From: Cunninghamia lanceolata
Lineage: Eukaryota > Streptophyta > Pinopsida > Cupressales > Cupressaceae
DNA length: 64,000 bases
Reading direction: 5' to 3'
NCBI GenBank assembly: GCA_027924645.1
Contig: BSBN01001252.1
Coordinates: 485,501 to 549,500, forward strand
Shown here: piece after piece, positions 10,375 through 21,190 of the stretch
Numbering within the stretch: the first letter of the stretch is position 1
Layout of the letters: the number at the start of each line of letters is the position of its first letter
The notes under the pieces: model-generated
Databases searched by the model: none
The model's input: the letters and a program-made list of their open reading frames with translations, nothing else
Told to the model about the DNA's origin: nothing
Translations under genes and position numbers: made by a program

Positions 10375-11846
10375 CCTCTTAGTCTCCTTATCAGCTCTCT
10401 AAGACAAAATGCTTCATATGATCTTAACAATTGTCCTTCCATTGTAGATGATGCATGACTAACCAAATTGAAATCAATAATGTTCCATTTCACACAAATG
10501 TATACAACACTTGTGGCTGATCCATCAAGTGTGTGACCAATATCATCATTGTTTTGAGCCTTCAAATAGCTCTCTAAAAGAGGAAAGTCATAGACCTCAT
10601 GATGCAAAGTAGATGCCCAAACTGAATTTCCTAAATCATTCCTCCTTTCTTCTTCACACAATTCAACATGCTCTTCTTGTGGGCTTACCTCAAGAAGTTC
10701 TTCCCTTGTATACTCAACATCCACACATTCTTCTTTTGAAAGAAATAAGGATCTACTGTGTGATTCTCTTTGTCTTCTTGCATTATCTATCAGATTGCAT
10801 CCTTCCTTGACTTCTTGTAAGTGTTGTCTTGCTTGGGCAGCAAGCATCTTGGCCTTTTTAGCTCTTAGAGAACATCCATAACACAACCTTTGTGTCCTTT
10901 TAACATCTTCCACAATATGGTTAATAAAATCAGGACCTTTGTGGCTTGAATTCACAATATATATCTCGTGTGTAACATTATCAACTTGAGTCCCAACATA
11001 GGAAGACTCACTAACACTATTACCTTCATGTGAAATGGATGCTACCTCAAGATTAGAACTGCTATTGCAAAAGTCAGAATAGGTGTCATACCTTGGTGTC
11101 ATGTTTACAACATTTCTAATGGGCTGATCCATGATTGTAATCTCTTCCACTGTGTGATCAACAAGAAGGCTCAACAGTGTACTATGTGTCTCCTCTTGAT
11201 CCAAAGTTTTTTCTTCTTTAAGACTTCTGCATGATAATTGATTTTTGCATTGATTGTGTTCACTTATAGGCTGCAAATTACAAACAAGTAATTCCTCTTT
11301 TTTTCCTTGTTCTTGCACCTTTAGCTCTTCGTTTTTCCCAATGCTTTCTTTGCTATCTTTTGATTTTTTCTTCCTTTCTTTGCTGCTGATCAAGTCACCT
11401 TCATCCTCATTCGGTATACCCAGAAATTGTGTGAATGAAAATATATCTTGTATCTTTTGAGGAAGAGAGTGATACTTATAATAGCTGGCCATAATGGCTT
11501 TATTTGTTAGCGAGGCATGAGAACTCTTAGCTGTTCTTGTAGATGGAGATGAACCATTATTGTCAAATGTGGCCTCTGCATGATTGGGTCTAACTCCTGT
11601 ATTTAAATTCTGCAATGTGGCTGTGAGCTGTTGAAGGGCAGTGGCTATCTGCTGTTGCCCTACTGCAAGGCCTCTCATAACATCTCGAGCCTCACGATCT
11701 GCCTCACGCTTTGGACTGTTACTCCTCCAGTCACCCATACTATTGGTCTCAACTACACTTCTGGGCTGTCTAGCGGCAATTGTAGCTGAGAATGTGTCCT
11801 GTTCTAATAAAACTAACATGCCATCACAAGTACTAACAAGCAACAA
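10302..11846 (-). pseudogene. Gag-position ORF of element B (514 codons)
   Basis: First ORF after the primer site, so in the gag position. Residues about 35-90 (MGDWRSNSPKREADREA, then RGLAVGQQQIATALQQLTA) form a Gln-rich amphipathic helix reminiscent of the DNQRRMADGQQQTNE start of N2's gag. The canonical gag core (EWW) and zinc knuckle are missing. A Lys/Glu-rich middle follows, then DVKRTQRLCYGCSLRAKKAK and MLAAQARQHLQ, the module shared with C. The last ~50 residues diverge after a frameshift. The real start is probably the internal Met at MGDWRSN. Function unknown. Confidence 0.6.
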
Positions 11847-12063
11847 CTAATACCACACATGCCACCACTGAGCATTGACATGCAACCATTAAAACTGACA
11901 TGCAAGTGCTGATCACTAACATGCAACCCTCAAAATCGACATGCAAACATCTGGGTAGTCGCAAAACTTACATGCAAGTACTAGGTACCAACATGCAACT
12001 AAAAATTCTGATATGAACTTCTGCACAAGGGTTAGCAATTCCAACAAGCTGGCAGGAAAACCA

Positions 12064-12075
12064 GCTTTGATACCA
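12064..12075 (-). other. Primer-binding site of element B
   Basis: On the minus strand TGGTATCAAAGC, one mismatch to the initiator-Met-tRNA primer site, one base after the LTR end. Confidence 0.8.
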
Positions 12076-12076
12076 C

Positions 12077-13487
12077 TATAATGTCCCTCTTATTTTTTTC
12101 TATTTATTTCAGATTATAACAACAATGAAAACAACATAGGAACATTGATTTTTTCAAGCATAACCCAAAGATAAGCATATACTAGAAGAAGAGCTTTATT
12201 AATTCATTTTTCTCAATGAGTCTTTACAAAATAGAAGTGCAAATACTGAAATATTTCAAAAGAACAACAAACTGATATGTTTTCAGCCTGTCAGGATGAG
12301 TGTTGGGAACCACTGGAATGCTCGCCAAATCCACTCCTGGACTCCGAATGATGTCAAAATGGTTGCAAATGACTCCTATAGCCTGGACGCTCAAACTCCA
12401 ATGATGAAACCTTGATGAAAGTTGTAGATTTAATTATGCATGAATCTCAATGCAAAAACTAGGTTGGCCGTACTCTCCCAAGAGGGCGAATTGTTCCAGA
12501 AAATTAAATACTCCGTCAAAACCTCTGAAAATGCAGACAAAGGGGCGCCCTCATATGAGAAATAGATGGGTCAAATACCCAGAATGATATCTGTCTCTGT
12601 TTCTTCTCCATGAGTCAATCTTCGATTCAAATCCGAAACCAATGTCAACTATGAGGGTTTTCGTCCTCAAAGCTCTGAGATCAATGGAAAATCTAACACC
12701 ATTTCATTATCAACAATATTCAACATAATGAAAAGAGAAGCCCTCACATCCTTTTATATTTTCTTCCTTGAAAGCTTTGGGAAACTTCCCCAATATGGGC
12801 AGTACACATGAGAGGGAAACATTCTTTTAAAAAATTAGAAAAAAATATTTTTTTCCATCCTTTTCTAATCTTTCTTTTTTTATTTTTCCCTAGGATTAGA
12901 AAAACACTTTATTTCCTTTTTTTTTCTAACTTTCCCTAGGATTAGAAAAAAACATTTTATTTCCTTTCTTTTTCCACTTTCCCTAGGCGTTTCCCTTTGT
13001 CATAAATAATTAATTTATTTTTAAATGCTCACATGTCCCCCTTTTAAAACAACTTTAAGTTGTGTCTCCTAGGCGGGTAGAACTTAACTTTATAATGTTT
13101 AATTGTGCCAAAGTTGCCTTTTTATAAGTAAAATAATAAAATGCCCATATTATATTATTTTTGTCCATCCCAAGCAAGGACTGCCAAGGAAGAACTCAAC
13201 GCCATACTCTGCCATAGATCATGTTGCCAGAAATAGTACTTACTAAAAATAGTAAGCTCAAGAAAGTCCTCGGATGCCAATGCATGATATATCACCCTGA
13301 AGCTCTTTGAAAACCCAGAAGGAATCCAGTAATCAAACTGCCATACACTGAGAAACAGATCCCTGAAAGCTCGGAAGAGATCGCCACACAGCTGGAACCC
13401 CTAATTATTGTTTTCGACTAGCCTACGGGCCTCTGGAATAGGCTAACGGTCAATCCTGGATATCACTGATGAGAAGGGGACATTACA
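12077..13487 (-). repeat. 5' LTR of element B
   Basis: 1411 bp; plus reading starts TATAATGTCCC and ends GGGGACATTACA. It contains the two U3 palindromes (13238-13256 and 13418-13447) and the GGGTTTTCGTCCTC leader string (12655). It abuts the primer site. Confidence 0.8.
12815..12990. repeat. Tandem repeat inside LTR of B
   Basis: About three units of roughly 60 bp: CCCTAGGATTAGAAAAA followed by a T-rich tract. Local duplication inside the LTR. Confidence 0.6.
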
Positions 13488-13785
13488 TAAAACACAGAAA
13501 AGTATAAATAAAGCTCCATAATAGAAATCGATCAAGCATTATAAAATTTGAATATCCATCAGCAGCAATAGTATATATTAAAATGAGATCTCAGTAAATT
13601 AAAGTTCAGATCTGCAAGAAAGGTAATTAAAAGGTATGTTGTATTTAATCTTATGATATTAGGATAAATATCATATGAGAAGATTCTCTTAGATATATAT
13701 GTATATTATTAATTTGCAATCAATATATTAGTAAGAATTATTTAATATGTCTAATTTATGGTTATTAAGTATTAAGAGTTGTAAG

Positions 13786-13855
13786 ATTATATATATATGT
13801 ATAAATAAATATAAACACACACAAATATATATATATATATATGCATATTATATTA
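13786..13855. repeat. AT/AC microsatellite
   Basis: Runs of (TA)n, a short ACACAC run, and (AT)n. Confidence 0.8.
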
Positions 13856-14159
13856 ATATCCTTTCATAGCTAATATGAATCCATGCGAATGATTATAGTT
13901 TATAATGAAATGTCTTCTTTATTCATAATTGAACCGATATCCATATTTAGACTCAAGATCTAACAATGATAAACAATTATAAGGATATCGTATAACGGTA
14001 CTTCTATTTGCAATATGAATGTCTTTAATTCATGCATTATGATGGTAATGGTATAATAGAATTCCATTTATAGTACAAGGGAATATTGCATAAGGATCAT
14101 ATTTCCGTAGCCCCTATTACTTAATCCAATGAGGAATCATGGGTATTGTAGGGAAAGGC

Positions 14160-14345
14160 GGAGTAAGTCCATCCTCTGTATAGACCCCAATGGCTAGGAT
14201 ATAGTTCCCAGGCTGGGTCTAGAGATCTCGTATTGATCCCAAGGGCTGGGACATAGTTTCCAAGCTGGTTCCGAGACTCCGTGTATAGACCCCAACTCAT
14301 TTATATTAGACATATTAAATAATTCCTGAAGTTGGGTCCAGAGAT
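14160..14345. repeat. Imperfect tandem repeat
   Basis: About three units of roughly 60 bp built on TATAGACCCCAA and GGCTGGGTCTAGAGA variants, within the plus LTR fragment. Confidence 0.55.
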
Positions 14346-14657
14346 GGTTTCAGCGCGCCCTAGTCATGTAAATCTTTCCTTGATGAAGAATAGGAGGGGA
14401 AGATATGAATCTTGAAATATGTTTAATATTCACCCTAATGTACCTATGGAAAATGTTATAAAATAATCACCATTTATGAATGACAAGAAGGAAATGAATA
14501 ATCCTTTGTCAAGAATAAAATATTTATATTATCTTTGATCTTATTCGATAATGTCACTGAAATTTCTTTATCTTTAATGTTTCTAATGTCTCCTTGAGAA
14601 TCACTTTGAATGCAGATTCAGGTTTAAGTGACTCCTCTAGAAAGGGGACATTACAAG

Positions 14658-14669
14658 TGGTATCAGACT
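14658..14669 (+). other. Primer-binding site after plus LTR fragment
   Basis: TGGTATCAGACT, matching ten of the twelve bases of TGGTATCAGAGC, two bases after the LTR end. Confidence 0.7.
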
Positions 14670-14706
14670 AGTCATCCTGCCATCCCGTGTATGCTATGTG
14701 TGCCTT

Positions 14707-15647
14707 ACCTGTAGATGTCTGAAACACAAGTCCAGCTAGCTAAATGATGATAAACTCCAATATAGCCTCCAATGCCAGGTGCTTCAATGTCGAATCCTCC
14801 AATATCAACCTCTGAATGAAATATTATCAAAGACATCTCCAAATCTGAATTACAACCTTCAAACCCTCGCTGTCCTCATCAAGCCCTAGCTGATTGAATA
14901 TGGAATCCATCAATTAACCTGCAAATAAGCTCAATAATGGCTTCCATGTGAAACCATCTCCCATAGTGAATTGGGTTTTCATCCAAATCACTTCTATCCA
15001 AGGGTTTTCATCCTTGAACATCGTTCAAAACTCGTTACAGCCAAGAGAAGCTCTCTAAAATGCAAAATCCAAATGATCAATGATATGAAAAATGATATCA
15101 ATTTATGTCCTTTTATCCTCCTCAAGTTGGACGACCCAATAAACCAATATTTTATTAATTTTCAAGTCCACCGCCAAAAGAAAATATTATTAATTTATTT
15201 TCTTTTAATTTTATATTATTTTCCTCCAAGTGGCGGCGGCTAGGAGAGATAAATTAATAATAAAATATTATTATATTATAATTTTTGCTTTTTCCTCCTT
15301 GAGTGCCAATTTTGTGGGAAATAAAATAATATTTTAATAATAAAATATTATATTTCATTCTTCACTCCAATATTCCATTTTTCCATCTTTAAGTCATTTT
15401 TCCATTTTCCCACCTAGCATAATATTTAATTAATTTTCGTTTTTCTTCTTTGCTAAATATTTAATTAATTTTGAGTTTTCCACAAATATTATTAAAATAT
15501 AAAAAATCATCTCCAAACTTCATTTTGCCAAGGAAAAATCATTTTTGCCACTAAAAACCCACTTTCCATTTTCCAAGCTTTAAGTTATTTGCCGACTTTC
15601 CTTTTTCCAAGCTTGAAGTTACTTTAGCTCAAAAAGGGGACATTACA
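14707..15647 (-). repeat. 3' LTR of element C (truncated)
   Basis: Ends GGGGACATTACA at 15647. Matches 17642-18576 almost base for base, including the TGGCGGCGGCTAGGAG string (15231 and 18175). Confidence 0.85.
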
Positions 15648-15663
15648 AGTCTTCCCATGTCGA

Positions 15664-15685
15664 GATTGCTTGCCCTCAAGCAATC
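15664..15685 (-). other. Pre-PPT hairpin of element C
   Basis: Perfect 9-bp stem GATTGCTTG/CAAGCAATC with loop CCCT, 16 bp from the LTR; counterpart of 833-854, 48492-48512, 55860-55879 and 57531-57550. Here it lies outside any chromodomain ORF. Confidence 0.75.
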
Positions 15686-15713
15686 ACATGTGAATGGCTG
15701 ATTATTTTCACAA

Positions 15714-15733
15714 GATACCAGGATCCCATATTC
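15714..15733 (-). other. WDPGI motif of element C
   Basis: Minus-strand ATATGGGATCCTGGTATC reads IWDPGI and is followed by a Leu codon and a stop. The same motif lies at the same relative place in A, N2 and N3, and degraded in D. Confidence 0.6.
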
Positions 15734-15799
15734 TTCTTGTATGTCTATACATACTCAACATGAAATGAGGAACATCTCTCATCATAACATTGATAATAC

Positions 15800-16888
15800 T
15801 TACATATACTTCTCAAACTTGCTGGTGTAAATCTGATTTAAACTCATCCTGGGACCGCTTCCGCTGTCATAAATAGATTCAAACTCATCATTACTCAACC
15901 TCCAAGTGCTGTAGTGACAATCCCATGCACACAATTCCATTGGTTGATACCAAACCCAAACAAGTGACTCCATGACACTTGTCACAAATCCCTGAAATAA
16001 GGCAGCCTCCAACTCTATCGAGGAATCATCAACATGATGTAACTGCACCTCATCATGAATCAACTCCTCAAGCTCTCCATGAATGATCAAAGACTCAACC
16101 AAAACTGAAACATTTATGTCTCCTCCTTCATGTGTAGGCAAAATACTAGTGGTTGATCCACTAAGTGAGTGTAGCTGTTGTCTTGCTTGGGCAGCCAACA
16201 ACTTTGCCTTCCTAGCTCTTTATACCCATCCATCACACATGTCTTGAGTCTTCTTGACGTCTTCCGTGGTATGATGTACAAAATTAGAATTGTTGTGGCT
16301 TGAATTTTCAACATACTCCTCATGCTTAACATCCAAAACTTGAGTGCCAACAATGGGAGACTCTTTCACCTCATTTTTCTCATGTGAAGTGGCTGCTATC
16401 TCATGAATGTGAGAAGAAAGATGACTTCTGTCATAAAACAAAAAATTATAAGTGCTGTTATACCCTTGTGTGGTGTCTTCAAGCATCTCAAACACTTTTT
16501 CTTCCTTTGTCGAATGCTCTCCCACAAGTGCAGATCCAATAGATGCCGATTTGTTCAATTCCATGTACTCCTTGCTTGTGAATGCATTAAGTGAATCTTC
16601 TTTGCCCAATTGATGTTTGCTCTTTTTTTCTTCTTCTTGTTGTGCAAGTAATACAATGGCTTCCATGAAGTGTTGTTGGTTTTGCATATGGATGTTCACC
16701 ATTCATTGTTGACATTTTACCAAATTATTCATACCATTCATAAACTTTTTCATATGTTGATCATTTCTTTGTGGACTCATACTATTCCTTCTATCATCCA
16801 TTGTGCCAACTGTTGCAAACCTGTTTGTGTTACACCCTGATTTCCAAACTGAATTATACCTATGTGGACCAACTTCGTGAGGCTGCAT
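15800..16888 (-). pseudogene. ORF of element C, two in-frame stops
   Basis: A single 363-codon frame interrupted by stops at 16703-16705 and about 16220. Parts: an N-terminal Gln/Asn/Met-rich stretch (RNSMSPQRNDQHMKKF); KEDSLNAFTSKEYMEL, shared with A; ESPIVGTQV, shared with B (ESSYVGTQV); EDVKKTQDMCDGWV then KAKLLAAQARQQL, shared with B; LCAWDCHYSTWRL, shared with A; and YDSGSGPRMSL near 15850. It is a short version of the common non-autonomous protein. No catalytic domain is seen. Function unknown. Confidence 0.65.
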
Positions 16889-16924
16889 ATGAAGATTCTA
16901 ACCCAATAGGCTGGCCAGATCCAA

Positions 16925-17018
16925 GCTCTGATACCACTGTAAGAACCCTTAACCAAATTCTTCTTCAAAACCATAAATTTTCTGATTTTTAACTAGGCAG
17001 AAATGAGCTCTGATACCA
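16925..17018 (-). other. Duplicated primer-binding site of element C
   Basis: GCTCTGATACCA (minus TGGTATCAGAGC) occurs at 16925-16936 and again at 17007-17018, each followed by CTGTAAGAACC, the LTR end. The spacing is 82 bp. The outer copy borders the full LTR; the inner copy carries about 70 bp of LTR-end-like sequence. Confidence 0.75.
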
Positions 17019-17019
17019 C

Positions 17020-18576
17020 TGTAAGAACCTTGTCTAATTCTGTCCTGAAAATTAACCGTGCCGATTTGAATTTCTGATTTGTTTTCCTTTCAATTCACTT
17101 AGGGTTTTCAAGTTTTCTTTTCATCAATATGCTTGGAAAGTGTTGTAGATGGAAAGGTTGCAATATGATAATGAAATAATACCAAATAATGATAGAAAAT
17201 GAAATTATCAGCTCACTAATGCAACCAATTACAAAAACAAAACATAAGTGAACATACGTGGATGAAGAATTTGGCTTCTTTAGTGAATGATAGTTGGCTC
17301 ATTACAAAATGTAGAGGTCTGATATGAAAATCAGACTAGAATATCAATGCAAATAGAGTCCAAAGATGACCCAAAACATGTAGAAATAGATATCCAATGA
17401 AGTCACCACATGTGCCAACCAATAGATGATGAAAACCAATGATGAACAAAGCCAAATAAAGTCTGATTTTTGATCTGTAGCTGCTGATGCAAAGTCTGAA
17501 GTCAAAACCCTAGCTGTAAGGTGCCAAAAATGCTTCCAAATGATAGCCGCTAGGTCTAGGGTTGGAGTGATTTGACCCAATATGCAAAATATCATCAAAT
17601 GTCATCAAAATATGCCTTTAAACCCTCAAATCTGAATCTGATATGAACCTGTAGATGTCTGGAACACAATTCCAGCTAGCTAAATGATGATGATCAAATC
17701 CAATATAGCCTCCAATGCCAAGTGCTTCGATGCCGAATCCTCCAATATCAACCTCTGAATGAAATATTATCAAAAACATCTCCAAATTTGAATTACAACC
17801 TTCAAACCCTAGCTGTCCTCATTAAACCCTAGCTGATTGAAGCTTGAATCCATCAATTAACCTGCAAATAAGCTCAATAATGGCTTCCATGTGAAACCAT
17901 CTCCCATAGTGAATTGGGTTTTCATCCAAATCACTTCTATCCAAGGGTTTTCGTCCTTGAACATTGTTCAAAACTCGTTACAGCCAAGAGAAGCTCTCTA
18001 AAATGCAAAATCCAAATGATCAATGATATGAAAAATGATATCAATTCATGTCCTTTTATCCTCCTCAAGTTGGGCGACCCAATAAACCAATATTTTATTA
18101 ATTTTCAAGTCCACCGCCAAAAGAAAATATTATTAATTTATTTTCTTTTAATTTTATTTTATTTTCCTCCAAGTGGCGGCGGCTAGGAGAGATAAATTAA
18201 TAATAAAATATTATTATATTATAATTTTTGCTTTTTCCTCCTTGAGCGCCAATTTTGTGGGAAATAAAATAATATTTTAATAATAAAATATTATATTTCA
18301 TTCTTCACTCCAATATTCCATTTTTCCATCTTTAAGTCATTTTTCCATTTTCCCACCTAGCATAATATTTAATTAATTTTCGTTTTTCTCCTTTGCTAAA
18401 TATTTAATTAATTTTGATTTTTCCACAAATATTATTAAAATATAAAAAATCATCTCCAAACTTCATTTTGCCAAGGAAAAATCATTTTTGCCACTAAAAA
18501 CCCACTTTCCATTTTCCAAGCTTTAAGTTATTTGCCGACTTTCCTTTTTCCAAGCTTGAAGTTACTTTAGCTCAAA
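17020..18576 (-). repeat. 5' LTR of element C
   Basis: 1557 bp in the plus reading from TGTAAGAACC next to the primer site to AGCTCAAA, where the outer terminal bases are replaced by other sequence. The near-identical partner is 14707-15647. The 90-aa ORF at 17914-18186 has a copy at 14971-15243 simply because both are LTR sequence. Confidence 0.8.
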
Positions 18577-19300
18577 GATTGTTTTCAAAGATTTAGGCCT
18601 GTGCTTAGGTTGGGCCAATCTTTGAAAACAATCCATAGTCTTCTCATCTTTGAGTTTCTTTCCCACACTTGTACCACCATAGGTAGTGGCAGGTTTCCTT
18701 TTCTTCAAGTCTTCCTTTTGAAGTTTGTGAGGAGTAGGGGGAACTATTTGATCTCCTCTATCACAACACATAGGACTAACACCTTACCCTCTTAGCATTA
18801 CCTTTTCATACCATGTGATCTCTTGCAGGCCTATTGTTCGTTCTATCAGCAAAACTAGTAATTTGCTTCTTTCTGTCAATTGGAAATCTGAATAGATCTC
18901 ATGTGCACTACTTTTCATCGAATTAAACTCAGGGATTTTCTTTAGAGATATATTTAAAAAAAATTGTATCAAACATTTTAAATGGAGTGATTGACATTGG
19001 TGAGGCTAGATGTAAAACCCAATTTACCTTGAAAAGGTAAAGATGACATATAGCTTAGGTACAAACTTGCGGAACCAACAATGTCGATGTTTGAGGGGAC
19101 CCAAAGAGGCAATCTTGATTAAGGAAAATAGTGCCAAAAAAGGATATCTCCTACATGATGAAGTAGGACTATGCATAGATCTCAGCTTGTGTATAAACCA
19201 AGTGAGCTTGAAGATACTCTTGAAACAAAGGGGTTGGGCAGCAAATTTGGATTGGACACTAAATTGAGGAATTGTCTGTTTGCATTGGATCATGAAACAT
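18577..19300. other. Unassigned; small minus-strand ORF remnants
   Basis: Contains a 69-codon minus-strand ORF (18771-18562) with KKRKPATTYGG and DCFQRLAQP, and the tail of a degraded frame at 19293-19024. The latter may be the 3' part of the LINE remnant at 19.3-19.8 kb, but no diagnostic motif is seen. An ATTGTTTTCAAAGATT string at 18577 recurs in inverted form near 18620. Confidence 0.3.
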
Positions 19301-19800
19301 TGACACTCAAGAATAAAGAGTGAGGTCTATCCCTTGCAAAGACAAGACTGGGAGGTAGGCCAAAAGGAGAGAGAAGGTCCTTCAAATTGAGTTGCTAGAT
19401 AATTTTAATTAGTGGTTATTTGCATAGGGCCCCTTCGTAGAAGAAATGAAACCTAGAAAGTATCCCTGGTGGTGTTGAAAAGCATGACATTAGTTTTGTA
19501 AGGCTGGTTGCAAGTTGGTGAAGATTGCAAAACTTTGTTAAGTGCTTCAAATTGTCTCTGTAAGTCATCAAAAGAATGAGAGAGGAGAATCACATTGTCG
19601 GCAATAAGTAGCCATCTTAAAGTCTAGAAAACAACAAAAGACTTTAGAAGACCATTGACGAGCTTCCTCAATGATAGCACGATGTGTGAAAATGTTGTCA
19701 ATAGTTTGAAAATCTCTCTTGAACCCAGGTTGACACTTGGCCCTCAAATTCTTGTCCTCTGGTAGGTAGGTAGTTATTTTCTTATATTTCAATTTTGTAT
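19300..19800 (-). pseudogene. LINE (non-LTR) reverse transcriptase remnant
   Basis: Minus-strand frame at 19792-19568 reads QPGFKRDFQTIDNIFTHRAI then IEEARQWSSKVFCCFLDFK. This is the plant LINE RT segment with the TIDN-IFTHR-IIEEA signature and the FxDFxKAFD block, here FLDFKMA with the second half of the block lost. About 60 bp downstream, in other frames, lies SHSFDDLQRQFEALNKFC, the segment just after the catalytic YADD box. Several frameshifts; ancient, non-functional. No poly-A tail or target duplication was recovered. Confidence 0.7.
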
Positions 19801-19975
19801 TTAAATGATTGCTATTGTAACCTAGGAACTTGAAAGTTGGTATTATGTTGTTAATAGGTTGGAATGAAGTTGTCTCGTCCTAGTTTTTCTTTTGTACTGC
19901 AACATATTATAACACATTTGTGAACACTTTACCATTTAAAATTTTCTACAGGCTTATTTAATTTCTTTCATGCAG

Positions 19976-20041
19976 GTCTATCATCCACCTTTGGAAACTA
20001 TAACGATAACATCACTATTGGAAAATATTCCATCTTTGAAG
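19976..20041 (+). CDS. Candidate host exon, possibly next exon of the WD40 gene
   Basis: Preceded by a pyrimidine-rich tract and a TGCAG acceptor (19971-19975). The frame reads VYHPPLETITITSLLENIPS then LK, followed by a possible GTGATC donor at 20042; the frame stays open to about 20119, so the 3' end is uncertain. It starts in phase 0, which fits the phase-0 end of the WD40 exon at 5456. The segment is amphipathic and unlike the transposon proteins here. If joined, the intron is 14.5 kb. The link is inference. Confidence 0.45.
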
Positions 20042-20119
20042 GTGATCAGGTTGACCCCATTGAGTATACATTCTTGCTTGTCTTGCATGTGGATCATGAA
20101 TAGAACTACGCCTAATTAA

Positions 20120-20925
20120 ATATTACAGATTCAATTTTATTATAATCATGTATAAGTAATCAGGGCAATATATTACTGCTAAAAAAATGCATTGAAGCCT
20201 TAGCAATATTTTGTTTGTTGTAAAGTCCTATATAATTGTTGTGCAATAGCCAATAACACTTTAAAAGATCTGATATTTTCTCATGATGTGTTACCCTTCA
20301 TTGTAATCTTCCTTGAAAGGCCTTATTATAGAAATTCTCTCTTAGGTATTAATTGGGACACTTGTCATAGAAATGATAAGCAGAAGGATCTCTATGGCTC
20401 TTCCCACAAAGGGCAAGTCAGACATAATGCAGGCGTAAAAAATACGCATGATGGTACTGATGCAGGTTTAGAAATGTTTTGGTGCCCTAGCTCCTTAGTT
20501 TTTAGTACTTTTTCTCAGTCTAGTGTTTTCTATATTGGTGTCCCATATGCTGAGGTATTTTAGAGTCAATGGGTTTTGTCTCATTAATTTTTGGTATGCT
20601 GAGCAAGGTAAAACCATGCACAGGAGATTACGTTTTCTGTAGTCCATTATCTTGCTTCCATCTCCACTTGTAGAGAGCATTGTTGTCTTTACCTATATAA
20701 GAAATGTGAGTTTCCTATAGGCAATGGGATCTCCTTGATGCCCTCCATGAATCGTCTAAGGCTTACTAGCTTCTCTTTCCACATAATGTCTACTATTTGA
20801 TATTGACCTATAGACTTGGGTCTCTCAGCCAAATATGATGTGTTGGATGCATCCATTGTCTACATCTCTTCCTCTCTAGCCTAGTGCCATTTATTTTTCT
20901 CTAGCCTGCAAGTTGTAAAATTTTG
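20120..20925. other. No gene recognised
   Basis: AT-rich single-copy-like sequence; short ORFs only, none with a recognisable domain. Confidence 0.4.
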
Positions 20926-21190
20926 ACTTGGCGGCTCAAAGATATCATACCCTAGCTGGGGAAGGAGTCTTTGGAGATTACCAAGGAGAACTAGTTGGTT
21001 TATGCAACTGCATATAGGCAACCACATCAACAATCAGGCAGAGGCATTGGCGCTTTTTATGTGATTGGCCATTGCACAAGACAAAGATTAGAATGATCTT
21101 TGGGTTGATAGGAACTTCATGATTCTAATCACTGCAATGTACAAGAAATGGTAGAGGCTAAATTAGATTGTTCCATCGTAGCTTTTTGTA
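20926..21190 (+). pseudogene. RNase H-like remnant (LINE type)
   Basis: In shifting frames it reads GEGVFGDYQGELV, then NHINNQAEALALFM, then LAIAQDKD and FMILITAMYKKW. This is the NNxAEALAL block of the RNase H domain found at the end of plant LINE ORF2 or Ty3 polyproteins. The Glu of AEA is the second catalytic acidic residue. It is on the plus strand, opposite to the 19.3-kb LINE RT remnant, so it is probably a different insertion. Several stops and frameshifts; non-functional. Confidence 0.5.

Larger units (their letters stand above)
8649..13487 (-). mobile_element. Element B: non-autonomous Ty3-related element
   Basis: Minus orientation: 5' LTR (13487-12077), primer site (12075-12064), and gag-like and unknown ORFs down to about 8.65 kb. 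No RT or integrase is seen and no 3' LTR was found, so the left end is truncated. The internal region contains the VKRTQ/KAKMLAAQARQ module near 10.85 kb and a second related module (QEMFEGWLDKAAKAKL, about 9.2 kb) after a protease remnant. This suggests two family members recombined. Confidence 0.7.
13488..14655 (+). mobile_element. Plus-strand LTR fragment with primer site
   Basis: Ends AGGGGACATTACA at 14655, followed by the primer-like TGGTATCAGACT (14658-14669), so it is the 3' end of a plus-orientation 5' LTR. No start is visible; it abuts element B on the left and element C's LTR about 40 bp past the primer site. The internal region of this element is gone. Confidence 0.6.
14707..18576 (-). 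mobile_element. Element C: small non-autonomous LTR element
   Basis: Minus orientation. Two LTR copies, 17020-18576 and 14707-15647, are near-identical over about 930 bp and flank a 1.3-kb internal region with one broken ORF. There is no gag core, protease, RT or integrase. The left LTR lacks its first ~620 bp, where it meets the plus LTR fragment. The right LTR lacks its last ~11 bp (the GGGGACATTACA end) and passes into unrelated sequence at 18577. No target duplication is recoverable. Confidence 0.8.

Noticed and set aside
14971..15243. ORF with a near-identical copy at 17914-18186
   Set aside because: Both lie inside the two LTRs of element C; the similarity is due to the LTR pair, not to a gene family.
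20288..20563. 91-codon plus-strand ORF near the candidate exon
   Set aside because: No splice signals, no recognisable domain and no second copy; treated as chance.
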